This document shows positions 51,718 to 59,432 of a DNA stretch of 64,000 nt, one piece after another. How positions within the stretch are numbered: the stretch's first letter is position 1; each line of letters opens with the position of its first letter. The DNA is from an uncultured Pseudomonas sp. (GTDB lineage: Bacteria > Pseudomonadota > Gammaproteobacteria > Pseudomonadales > Pseudomonadaceae). The notes beneath the pieces were generated by a model that made no database searches, was not told where the DNA came from, and was given only the letters and a program-made list of their open reading frames with translations. The DNA is taken from assembly GCA_943912755.1 (NCBI GenBank), contig CALTWF010000008.1, positions 29,370 to 93,369 on the forward strand. The letters run 5' to 3'. The position numbers and the translations under genes are program-made.

Positions 51718-53046
51718 TCACGGTTGGGTTGGCTGAGCCTGTGGGAGCGGGTTTACCCGCGATGAGGTTGCTGGGTTCGCCGGCTCGGCCACGGGCTGGC
51801 CGTCGAGGACCCGGTTCAGCTGGGCGGTGTCCAGGGCGCCGACCCACTTGGCGATGGCCAGGGTGCCGACGGCATTGCCGATGGTGTTGGTGATGGCGCG
51901 GGCCTCGGACATGAAGCGGTCGACACCGAGCAGCAGGACCATGCCGGCCACCGGGATGCTGCCCAGCGAGGCCAGGGTCGCGGCGAGGGTGATGAAGCCG
52001 GAGCCGGTGACCCCGGCCGAGCCCTTGGAGGTCAGCAACAGCACGCCGAGGACGATCAGCTGGTCGGTCAGGCTCAGCGGCGTGTTGGTGGCCTGGGCGA
52101 TGAAGATCGCCGCCATGGTGTAGTAGATGCACTGGCCATCGGGGTTGAAGGTCAGTCCGGAAGGGATCACCAGGCCTACCACCGGCTTGGACACCCCGGC
52201 CTTTTCCAGCTTGCCCATCAGTTGCGGCACCACCGATTCCGAGGAACTGGTGCCGAGCACGGTGAACAGCTCTTCCTTCAGGTACTTGAGGAACTTCCAC
52301 AGGCTGAAGCCGGACAGCCGCGCCACAAAGCCCAGGACAATCACCACAAACAGGAAGCAGGTGACGTACATGGTCGCCATCAGCTTGCCCAGCGACACGA
52401 TCGAGCCCAGGCCGTACTTGCCGACGGTGAAGGCCATGGCGCCACAGGCGGCCAGCGGGGCGACGCGCATGACCATGCCGACGATGTGGAACATGCCGTG
52501 GGAGAAGCTTTCCAGCACGTCCACCACCGGTTTGCCGCGCTCGCCCAGGTGGGCCAGGGCGATGCCCAACAGGGTCGAGAACAGCAGGATCGGCAGGATC
52601 TCGTTTTTGGCGAAGGCGTCGGTGACGCTGGCCGGAATGATATGCAGGAGGAAGTCGGTGAAGCTGCCGGAGCCGGCCGCCGCCGCCGAGGTGTAGCTGG
52701 CGATGCTCTTGGTATCCAGGGTCGCCGGGTCGACGTTCATGCCCTGGCCGGGCTGGACCAGGTTGACCACGATCAGGCCGAGGACCAGGGCGAAGGTGGA
52801 GAGGATTTCGAAGTAGATCAGCGCCCGTGCACCGACCCGGCCCAGCTCCTTCATGTTTTCCATCTTGGCGATGCCGAGCACCACCGTGGCGAAGATGATC
52901 GGCGCGAAGACCATCTTGATCAGCTTGATGAAGGCGTCGCCCAGGGGCTTGAGGTCGACCCCGACCTCGGGCCAGAACACCCCGAGGGCGATACCGATGC
53001 TGACGCCGATCAAAACCTGCACATACAACTTGCCTAGAACTTTCAT
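51718..53046 (-). CDS. dctA: C4-dicarboxylate:cation symporter (DctA type)
   Basis: 442-aa sodium- or proton-coupled dicarboxylate carrier. Family motifs are intact: the serine-rich hairpin TVLGTSSSESVVPQLMGKLE and the substrate-site helix FNPDGQCIYYTMAAIFIAQA, plus GSAGVTGSGFITLAATLAS. The C-terminal tail SSRVNPLPQAQPTQP is encoded by a REP element (51738-51767), which has extended the reading frame beyond the normal DctA end. It is the first gene of the tartrate operon, divergent from a LysR gene; uptake of tartrate is inferred, with succinate, malate and fumarate as possible alternatives. Confidence 0.92.
   Translation of the reverse strand: MKVLGKLYVQVLIGVSIGIALGVFWPEVGVDLKPLGDAFIKLIKMVFAPIIFATVVLGIAKMENMKELGRVGARALIYFEILSTFALVLGLIVVNLVQPGQGMNVDPATLDTKSIASYTSAAAAGSGSFTDFLLHIIPASVTDAFAKNEILPILLFSTLLGIALAHLGERGKPVVDVLESFSHGMFHIVGMVMRVAPLAACGAMAFTVGKYGLGSIVSLGKLMATMYVTCFLFVVIVLGFVARLSGFSLWKFLKYLKEELFTVLGTSSSESVVPQLMGKLEKAGVSKPVVGLVIPSGLTFNPDGQCIYYTMAAIFIAQATNTPLSLTDQLIVLGVLLLTSKGSAGVTGSGFITLAATLASLGSIPVAGMVLLLGVDRFMSEARAITNTIGNAVGTLAIAKWVGALDTAQLNRVLDGQPVAEPANPATSSRVNPLPQAQPTQP
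51738..51767. repeat. Single REP element inside the 3' end of dctA
   Basis: cctgtgggagcgggtttacc... is a REP unit of the same subtype as 20857 and 29218, but here it is unpaired and lies before the dctA stop, so it is translated on the minus strand. Confidence 0.85.
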
Positions 53047-53206
53047 GGCCGTTTTTCTCCGCTTTATTGTTGTGAGTCGGATTTTTTCTTGTCGGCCGGG
53101 CCTGTCTCTCCGCTGCGATCAGGCAAATCACAGCGTCGGGATAGCCCAGTTTTCGTGTGGGTAATCACGGGAGGGAAAGTTAAAGGTTTTTCTGAAATGT
53201 GGTAAT

Positions 53207-53228
53207 ACAATGAAATTCACTTCATTGT
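53207..53228. promoter_or_regulatory. LysR operator candidate of the tartrate operon
   Basis: ACAATGAA-attcac-TTCATTGT is a perfect 8-bp inverted repeat; with one bulged T it extends to GTAA...TTAC. It sits 17 bases before the LysR start and 160 bases before dctA, the usual place for an autoregulatory LysR recognition site that also activates the divergent operon. Confidence 0.65.
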
Positions 53229-53244
53229 TTACTTGAGGTTACTA

Positions 53245-54144
53245 ATGAGCCCGGTCTCGGAACTGGCCTTTTTCATCCAGCTGGTGCGCCTTGGCAGCCT
53301 GGCCGCCACGGCCCGCGAGCTGAACCTGACGCCGCCGGCGGTTTCCAAGCGCCTGGCGCAGCTGGAGCAACGGCTCGGGGTGCGCCTGCTTAACCGCACC
53401 ACGCGCAGCATCAGCCTGACTGCCGAAGGCGAGCTGTACCTGGTCAATGCCCAGCGCATCCTTGGCGAGATCGAGGAAATGGAGCGCCAGGTCTCCAGCA
53501 GCCGCGCCGAGCCCAAGGGCCTGTTGCGGGTCAATGCGCCGCTGGGCTTCGGGCGTACCCATGTCGGCCCGGCGATTTCCTCCTTCGTGCAGCGGCATCC
53601 GGAGGTGGAAGTGCAACTGCAACTGACCGACCGGCCGATCAACCTGCCGGACGACGCCATCGACGTTGCCATCCGTTTCGGCGACCTGCCGGACTCGCGC
53701 CTGATCGCGCGCAAGATCGCCAGCAACCGCCGGCGCCTGTGCGCCACGCCGAGCTACCTGGACCGTTGCGGCCATCCGCAGGCGCCCAAGGACCTGGCGC
53801 AACACAACTGCATCGTGCTGCGCCAGAACGACCTCGCCTTCGGCGTGTGGCGCTTCAACCGGGGCAAGCAATCGGAGTCGGTGAAGGTACATGGCGGGCT
53901 CAGCACCAACGACGGCGAGGTGGCGCTGAACTGGGCGCTGGACGGCCACGGCATCCTCATGCGCGCGGAGTGGAACCTGGCCCGCTACCTGCGTTCCGGC
54001 GAGCTGGTCGAGGTGCTGGAGGACTATGAAACGCCGCCGGCGGATATCTATGCGGTGTACCTGGAGCGGCTCAACCTGTCGGCCAAGGTGTCGTTCTTTA
54101 TCGAGCACCTGCGCGAGTTCTTCCGGCGTGAAGCCTGGAAGTAG
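53245..54144 (+). CDS. LysR-type regulator of the tartrate operon
   Basis: 299-aa regulator, divergent from dctA-ttdAB. The DNA-binding domain is LAFFIQLVRLGSLAATAREL then LTPPAVSKRLAQLEQRLGVR; the effector domain contains GFGRTHVGPAISSFVQRHPE and DAIDVAIRFGDLPDSRLIAR. ATG 53245 with GAGG was chosen over an upstream TTG at 53233. It is of the CrgA/TtdR-like branch (VSKRLAQLE, NRTTRSISLT). Induction by tartrate is inferred from the neighbours. Confidence 0.9.
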   Translation: MSPVSELAFFIQLVRLGSLAATARELNLTPPAVSKRLAQLEQRLGVRLLNRTTRSISLTAEGELYLVNAQRILGEIEEMERQVSSSRAEPKGLLRVNAPLGFGRTHVGPAISSFVQRHPEVEVQLQLTDRPINLPDDAIDVAIRFGDLPDSRLIARKIASNRRRLCATPSYLDRCGHPQAPKDLAQHNCIVLRQNDLAFGVWRFNRGKQSESVKVHGGLSTNDGEVALNWALDGHGILMRAEWNLARYLRSGELVEVLEDYETPPADIYAVYLERLNLSAKVSFFIEHLREFFRREAWK

Positions 54145-54268
54145 GAAAAATATTCTCCGTGGGCAGGAAAATCCTCGCCTGGGGTTTTCCGGGGCTAGGG
54201 TAAGGTGACGGGTCAAATGTCCCATTACGCTGCGGGACGGAGCCGGCAGCCCGCCAGGAGAAGTTCAC

Positions 54269-55183
54269 GTGGCTTCCTACACCCTGCGTCAACTCAAGTA
54301 CTTCGTCACCACGGTCGAGGCCGGCAGCGTTGCCGAGGCCTCGCGCCAGCTGTACATCGCCCAGCCGTCGATTTCCACGGCGATCAAGAGCCTGGAAGAG
54401 AGTTTCGGCGTACAGCTGTTCATCCGCCACCACGCCCAGGGTGTATCCCTGACTCCCAGCGGCAAGCGTTTCTACAGCAAGACCAAGGCCCTGCTGCAGA
54501 TGACCCGCGAGTTCGAGCAGAACGCCCTGGCCGACAACGACACCGTGGCCGGGCAGATCGATATCGGCGTGTTCGAAACCGTGGCGCCGTTGTACCTGCC
54601 GCGCCTGATCGCCGGTTTCCGCCAGCGCTACCCGGGGGTGGATATCCGCATGCGCGACGGCGAGCAGCAGGAACTGATCCAGGGCCTCACCTCCGGCGCG
54701 TTCGACCTGGCGTTTCTCTACGACCACTACCTCGACAACACCATCGAGACCGAGCCGCTGATGCCGCCGCAAAAGCCCTACGTGCTGCTGCCGCACAAGC
54801 ACCGCTTCGCCGGGCAGCGCCAGGTCTCGCTGCGCGACCTGTGCCCGGAACCGATGATTTTGCTCGACGTGGCGCCGAGCCGGACCTACTTCGTCAGCCT
54901 GTTCAACGACCTCGGGCTGACCCCGAACATCGTCTTCAGCTCGCCGTCGATCGAGATGGTGCGCGGCATGGTCGGGCAGGGTTTCGGCTTCTCGCTGCTG
55001 GTGACCCGGCCGAACTCGGAGTGCACCTATGACGGGCAGAAGGTGGTGGCGGTGGACATTGCCGAGCCGGTGGAACTGTCCGGGCTGGTCACGGCCAAGC
55101 TCAAGCGGGTGCAGTTGACCCGGCCGGCGCAGTTGTTCGTGGATTTCTGTCGGGAGGAGCTGTCTGCCACATCCGCCTCGTAG
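54269..55183 (+). CDS. LysR-type regulator near the RidA/monooxygenase cluster
   Basis: 304-aa regulator. The N-terminal domain is LRQLKYFVTTVEAGSVAEAS then LYIAQPSISTAIKSLEESFG; the effector domain contains QIDIGVFETVAPLYLPRLIA and GAFDLAFLYDHYLDNTIETE. GTG 54269 follows AGGAG. It precedes a 369-base palindromic element and then the convergent ridA gene. Control of the ridA-monooxygenase and DUF1028-deacylase operons is inferred from proximity. Confidence 0.88.
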   Translation: MASYTLRQLKYFVTTVEAGSVAEASRQLYIAQPSISTAIKSLEESFGVQLFIRHHAQGVSLTPSGKRFYSKTKALLQMTREFEQNALADNDTVAGQIDIGVFETVAPLYLPRLIAGFRQRYPGVDIRMRDGEQQELIQGLTSGAFDLAFLYDHYLDNTIETEPLMPPQKPYVLLPHKHRFAGQRQVSLRDLCPEPMILLDVAPSRTYFVSLFNDLGLTPNIVFSSPSIEMVRGMVGQGFGFSLLVTRPNSECTYDGQKVVAVDIAEPVELSGLVTAKLKRVQLTRPAQLFVDFCREELSATSAS

Positions 55184-55580
55184 GAGCGCTTGTCAGGAGA
55201 ATGCATCAAGGCTGCCAGGTGCTTGCCTTGATCCTTGTAGCGTTCTCGAGATCGAGCGCCGCCCGCGCGGCGCATCGCGGATAAATCCGCTCCTACATTT
55301 GTTGCAACGTGCCATGGCCTGTGGGCTTTGGGTTGCTAGCCCTTGGCGTTTGGTGATCCATCGCGGGGAAGCGGTTGGGCTCGACTCGATACTGAGTCGT
55401 ACAAACAAGGCGAACAACCATGGCCTCACAGGCATAGGTACGTTGCAACAAATGTGGGAGCGGATTTATCCGCGATGCGCCGCGCGGGCGGCGCTCGATC
55501 TGGAGGGCACTGAAAACCTTCCGGCATGCGCCTGGCAGCCTTGATGCGATTTTCTGACAGGCGTTCGTGCTCGGTCCGGG
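55184..55580. other. Gene-free gap filled by a large palindromic element
   Basis: This gap contains no plausible gene. Almost all of it is the 120-base-arm inverted repeat at 55191-55559 described separately; only a few bases remain on either side. Confidence 0.8.
55191..55559. repeat. 369-bp inverted-repeat element with 120-base arms
   Basis: The left arm 55191-55310 (tgtcaggagaatgcatcaag...ttgttgcaacgt) and right arm 55440-55559 (acgttgcaacaaatg...ctgaca) are reverse complements over equal lengths. Mismatches cluster in about 30 bases in the middle of each arm. A REP core (gcggataaatccgctcc) lies inside each arm. The 129-base centre encodes nothing obvious. Ends read TGTCAG / CTGACA, which is MITE-like, but no target duplication is evident. 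Confidence 0.85.
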
Positions 55581-55991
55581 TTACTCCGGAATCACCGCAA
55601 TCACATCGATCTCCATCAACCACTCCGCCTGGGCCAGCCCGGCCACCACCAGCCCGGTGGAGATCGGGAACACGCCCTTCAGCCATTTGCCGACCTCCCG
55701 GTACACCGGCTCGCGGAAGCGCGGGTCGGTGATGTAGGTGGTGGTCTTGACGATATGGCTGAGGTCCGAGCCGGCTTCCTCGAGCAGTTGCTTGACGTTC
55801 TTCATCGCTTGCTCGGCCTGTGCCCGCGGGTCGCCGAGGCCGACCAGGTTGCCCTCGAAATCGGTACCCACCTGGCCGCGCACATACACGGTATTGCCGG
55901 CACGCACCGCCTGGCACAGGTCGTTGTCCAGGGTCTGGTTGGGGTAGGTGGCCTTGGTGTTGAACATGCGGATGCGGGTATGGGTAGGCAT
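55581..55991 (-). CDS. RidA/YjgF-family enamine/imine deaminase-like protein
   Basis: 136-aa Rid-family protein; members hydrolyse reactive enamine/imine intermediates or act as pathway deaminases. Landmarks: NDLCQAVRAGNTVYVRGQVG, DPRAQAEQAMKNVKQLLEEA, SHIVKTTTYITDPRFREPVY, and the C-terminal LVVAGLAQAEWLMEIDVIAV. The usual Arg of the RidA C-terminal site (xxRxxLPxxxxVEIE) is not evident; ALAQAEWLMEID occupies that place, so it is likely a Rid subgroup rather than RidA proper. AAGGAG precedes ATG 55991, which overlaps the monooxygenase stop by one base. Confidence 0.88.
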   Translation of the reverse strand: MPTHTRIRMFNTKATYPNQTLDNDLCQAVRAGNTVYVRGQVGTDFEGNLVGLGDPRAQAEQAMKNVKQLLEEAGSDLSHIVKTTTYITDPRFREPVYREVGKWLKGVFPISTGLVVAGLAQAEWLMEIDVIAVIPE

Positions 55992-57307
55992 CAGTTGACT
56001 CCTTCGAGAGCAGATTCTTCGGACGATGGGGCAGCGGCGGCGGACTGGCGCTGGGCCTTGTCCTGGTACGCCTGGTAAGTGCGCTGGGTGGCGATATGGC
56101 CGGCGACGTGCTTGGCGTCGTGCCACACCCCCCAGATGAACGAGGAGCCCCGGCGCGACAGCCACGGCAGGCCGAGGAAGTACACCCCCGGCTCGCTGGA
56201 TACGCCGCGCTGGTGCTGCGGCTTGCCGTTGGCCGCGAAGGCGTCCACCTGCAGCCAGCTGAAGTCCACGGCGTAGCCGGTGGCCCAGATCACGCTGGTC
56301 ACGCCGGCCTTGGCCAGGTCCAGCTCCAGCAGCGGGTTGCTCATGCATTCGGGATCGGCCAGGCGCTGGCGGGCCTGGGGTTCTTCCGGCAGGTCGAGGC
56401 CGTTGCGTTCGATGTAGGCATCGGCGGCGTCGAGCAGGGCCAGGTAGTTCTCGTCGCCGAGGCGGATGTTGTCCACCAGGTTGTCCTGGAAGCGCGCGAC
56501 ACCGTTGTCGAACGCCTGGGTCAGGCCGACCAGGGTCATGCCCTGGTGGGCGAGGGCGCGGAAGTCCACGGTGTGGCCGCCGCGGGCACCGCTGACGGCG
56601 ATGGTCACGTGTTCGCGGCCGGGTTTCATGATTTCCGCATCCCACTCGCCAAGCACGCCGAGCCACCAGCAGAAGTCACGGTTGCGGTAGCTGCGCGGCG
56701 GGCGGTCGTGGGCGCCCACCGACAGGTAGACCTTGCGCCCGGCGCGCATCAGCTCGTCGGCGATCTGCACCCCGGAAGAGCCGGCACCAACCACCAGCAC
56801 CGCGCCCTCGGGCAGTTGCTGCGGGTTGAAGTAGGCGGCGGAGTGGATCTGGTGCAGGCCGTCGTCCTTCGGCGCGATGGCCGGGATTACCGGGCGCTGG
56901 AACGGGCCGGTGGCGGCGACCACGCGGGCGGCACGAATGGTGCCTTCGCTGGTCTCGACGGTGAAGCCCGGGCGGTCGGCATTGCGGCTGACCTTCCTGA
57001 CCTCGACGCCGCTGCGTACCGGCAGGTCGTACTTGCGCACATAGGCTTCGAAGTAGTCGGCGACCTGCTCCTTGCCGGCGAAGGCGTCGGCGTCGAGGTC
57101 GAATTCCAGGCCGGGGAAGCGGTCGTGCCAGACCGGGCCGTTGGCCACCAGGGAATCCCAGCGGCCGCTGCGCCAGGCTTCGGCGATGCGCTTGCGCTCC
57201 AGCACCAGGTGCGGCACGCCGAGCTTGCTCAGGTGCTCGCTCATGGCCACGCCGGCCTGGCCGGCGCCGACCACGAGGGTATCGATTTCAAGGTTGTTCA
57301 AGGTCAT
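55991..57307 (-). CDS. Flavin-containing monooxygenase-like oxidoreductase
   Basis: 438-aa FAD/NAD(P)H oxidoreductase of the CzcO/FMO type. FAD-binding GxGxxG: DTLVVGAGQAGVAMSEHLSK; second nucleotide site GAVLVVGAGSSGVQIADELM; FMO-like WDSLVANGPVWHDRFPGLEF and late VIWATGYAVDFSWLQ. Cytoplasmic. It forms an operon with the Rid-family gene (one-base overlap) and is divergent from DUF1028 across 246 bases. N-oxidation or amine oxidation producing an imine that the Rid protein then hydrolyses is a plausible combined role. Confidence 0.87.
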   Translation of the reverse strand: MTLNNLEIDTLVVGAGQAGVAMSEHLSKLGVPHLVLERKRIAEAWRSGRWDSLVANGPVWHDRFPGLEFDLDADAFAGKEQVADYFEAYVRKYDLPVRSGVEVRKVSRNADRPGFTVETSEGTIRAARVVAATGPFQRPVIPAIAPKDDGLHQIHSAAYFNPQQLPEGAVLVVGAGSSGVQIADELMRAGRKVYLSVGAHDRPPRSYRNRDFCWWLGVLGEWDAEIMKPGREHVTIAVSGARGGHTVDFRALAHQGMTLVGLTQAFDNGVARFQDNLVDNIRLGDENYLALLDAADAYIERNGLDLPEEPQARQRLADPECMSNPLLELDLAKAGVTSVIWATGYAVDFSWLQVDAFAANGKPQHQRGVSSEPGVYFLGLPWLSRRGSSFIWGVWHDAKHVAGHIATQRTYQAYQDKAQRQSAAAAPSSEESALEGVN

Positions 57308-57553
57308 GTGCAGTGCCCCGTTGTTTTCCTGGCGTTGTTGTTCGGTTGCCTGGGGCCAGACTAGGGAAGCAGGGGAAATCGCGAAAATAGTTAATAACTG
57401 GGGCTTGCCGATAAAAAGCCGAGGGTGGGGCCGCGGAGTTCATGCACGCGGCTACCCAGCTTTTTCCTTGGCCCTGGCCATAAATCCGCTAATTTCCCCT
57501 GCCGCCGCCCCCCGCCAGAATGCTCTGCACACTCGCTCGCCAAGGAATCCCGC

Positions 57554-58231
57554 ATGACCTTCTCCATCATCGGCCGCTGCCCGGAAACCGGCCAGGTCGG
57601 CATCGCCATCAGCTCCTCCAGCATCGCCGTCGGCGCCCGTTGCCCCTGGGTGCGGGCCGGGGTCGGCGCGGTGTCGACGCAGAACATCACCCTGCCGGCC
57701 CTCGGCCCGCAGGTGCTCGACCTGCTGGAGCGCGAACAGCTCGCGCCCGGCGCGGCACTGGAACGGGTACTCGCCGCCAATGGCTGGAGCGAATACCGCC
57801 AGGTCACGGTGATCGACCAGCATGGCCAGGTCGCCCTGTTCACCGGCAGCGAGGCCCTCGGCGTGCACAACGCCGTGGCCGGCGAGCAGTGCGCGGCGGC
57901 GGGTAACCTGTTGTCCGGCCGCCATGTGATCGAGGCGATGGTGCAGGCCTTCGAACAGTCCGTCGGACAGTTGCCGGACCGCCTGCTGGCGGCCATGCAC
58001 GCGGCGATGGCCGCCGGTGGCGAAGCCGGCCCGGTGCATTCGGCGGCGCTGAAGGTGGCCGGCGAGCTGACCTGGCCGCTGGTGGACCTGCGGGTCGACT
58101 GGGCCGAGGAAGACCCGATCGGCCAACTGGATGCCCTGTGGCAGGCCTATCGCCCGCAGATGCAGGACTACGTGACCCGCGCCCTCGATCCCACCACCGC
58201 GCCAAGCTACGGGGTGCCGGGCGATGAGTGA
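57554..58231 (+). CDS. DUF1028 protein (Ntn-hydrolase-like)
   Basis: 225-aa DUF1028 protein with the family start MTFSIIGRCPETGQVGIAIS, SSSIAVGARCPWVRAGVGAV and TQNITLPALGPQVLDLLERE. The family has an Ntn-hydrolase-like fold and often lies beside amidohydrolases and Rid genes; its reaction is not established. Its last eight bases overlap the M20 deacylase gene, so the two are coupled. ATG 57554 gives the exact family N-terminus. Confidence 0.88.
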   Translation: MTFSIIGRCPETGQVGIAISSSSIAVGARCPWVRAGVGAVSTQNITLPALGPQVLDLLEREQLAPGAALERVLAANGWSEYRQVTVIDQHGQVALFTGSEALGVHNAVAGEQCAAAGNLLSGRHVIEAMVQAFEQSVGQLPDRLLAAMHAAMAAGGEAGPVHSAALKVAGELTWPLVDLRVDWAEEDPIGQLDALWQAYRPQMQDYVTRALDPTTAPSYGVPGDE

Positions 58232-59381
58232 GGCGAGCAGCCGCGAGCTGCTGGGCCGGTTGATCGGCTTTGCCACGGTCAGCCGCGACTCCAACCTGGA
58301 ACTGATCGCTTTTATCCGCGACTACCTGGCCCGCCATGGCGTGGGCAGCGAGCTGTTCCTCAACGACGAGGGCACCAAGGCCAACCTGTTCGCCAGCATC
58401 GGCCCGCAGGTGGGCGGCGGCGTGGTGCTGTCCGGGCACACCGACGTGGTGCCGGTGGACGGTCAGGCGTGGAGTGTCGAGCCCTTTGTCATGAGCGAGC
58501 GCGACGGCCGTCTGTACGGCCGTGGCGCCGCCGACATGAAGGGCTTTATCGCCTGCGTGCTGGCCGCGGTACCGGCCTTCGTTGCCGCACCGCTGCGCAA
58601 GCCGCTGCACCTGGCCTTTTCCTATGACGAAGAAGTCGGCTGCCTCGGCGTGCGCTCGATGCTCGCCGCCCTGCAGCAGCGCCCGCACCAGCCGGCCCTG
58701 TGCCTGATCGGCGAGCCTACCGAAAACAAACCGGTGCTCGGCCACAAGGGCAAGTTGGCGATGCGTTGCCAGGTACAGGGCGCTGCCTGCCACTCGGCCT
58801 ATGCGCCATACGGCGTGAACGCCATCGAATACGCCGCGCGGCTGATCGGCAAGCTCGGCGAGATCGGTGAGCGCCTGGCTGCTCCCGAGCTGCACGACGA
58901 GCGCTTCGACCCGCCGTTTTCCACGGTGCAGACCGGCGTGATCAAGGGCGGCCGGGCGCTGAATATCGTTCCGGCGGAATGCGAATTCGACTTCGAGGTG
59001 CGTGCCTTGCCGGGCTTCGAGGCCCAGGGGGTGGCGGATGAGCTGCAGCGTTTCGCCGACACTGCATTGCTGCCGAAGATGCGTGCGGTCAAGGCGGACA
59101 CCGCGATCAGCCTGCGCCCGTTGAGCGCCTACCCGGGTTTGGCCACGCCTGCCGACAGCGAGGCGGCCAGGGTGCTGGCCTTGCTTAGTGGCTCCGATGA
59201 CTTCGGTACGGTGGCCTTTGGCACCGAAGGCGGCCTGTTCGAGCAGGCGGGGATTCCCACGGTGGTGTGCGGGCCCGGCAGCATGGACCAGGGGCACAAG
59301 CCGGACGAGTTTGTCAGCCTGGAACAGTTGCGCGGTTGCGAGGTGATGCTGGGGCGGTTGCTGGGGTATCTGCGGGCGTGA
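58224..59381 (+). CDS. M20-family deacylase, acetylornithine deacetylase (ArgE)-like
   Basis: 385-aa zinc amidohydrolase of the ArgE/DapE/CPG2 group. Metal and catalytic motifs: VVLSGHTDVVPVDGQAW, GRGAADMKGFIACVLAA, LAFSYDEEVGCLGVRSM, IGEPTENKPVLGHKGKL and late CGPGSMDQGHKPDEFV. The order matches ArgE-type enzymes that remove an acyl group from an N-acyl amino acid. Because it lies with DUF1028, Rid and monooxygenase genes rather than arginine genes, a catabolic N-acyl amino acid is more likely than arginine biosynthesis. Confidence 0.9.
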   Translation: MSEASSRELLGRLIGFATVSRDSNLELIAFIRDYLARHGVGSELFLNDEGTKANLFASIGPQVGGGVVLSGHTDVVPVDGQAWSVEPFVMSERDGRLYGRGAADMKGFIACVLAAVPAFVAAPLRKPLHLAFSYDEEVGCLGVRSMLAALQQRPHQPALCLIGEPTENKPVLGHKGKLAMRCQVQGAACHSAYAPYGVNAIEYAARLIGKLGEIGERLAAPELHDERFDPPFSTVQTGVIKGGRALNIVPAECEFDFEVRALPGFEAQGVADELQRFADTALLPKMRAVKADTAISLRPLSAYPGLATPADSEAARVLALLSGSDDFGTVAFGTEGGLFEQAGIPTVVCGPGSMDQGHKPDEFVSLEQLRGCEVMLGRLLGYLRA

Positions 59382-59387
59382 TCGGTT

Positions 59388-59421
59388 GCGGGCCCGACCG
59401 TGGAATTCCGGTCGGGCCCGC
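59388..59421. terminator. Strong hairpin between convergent genes
   Basis: gcgggcccgaccg-tggaattc-cggtcgggcccgc is a perfect 13-bp GC-rich stem with an 8-base loop, seven bases after the deacylase stop and 12 bases before the end of the convergent RCC1-like gene. No T run follows on either strand, so it is a likely but unproven bidirectional terminator. Confidence 0.6.
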
Positions 59422-59432
59422 AGGTCGGCAGC

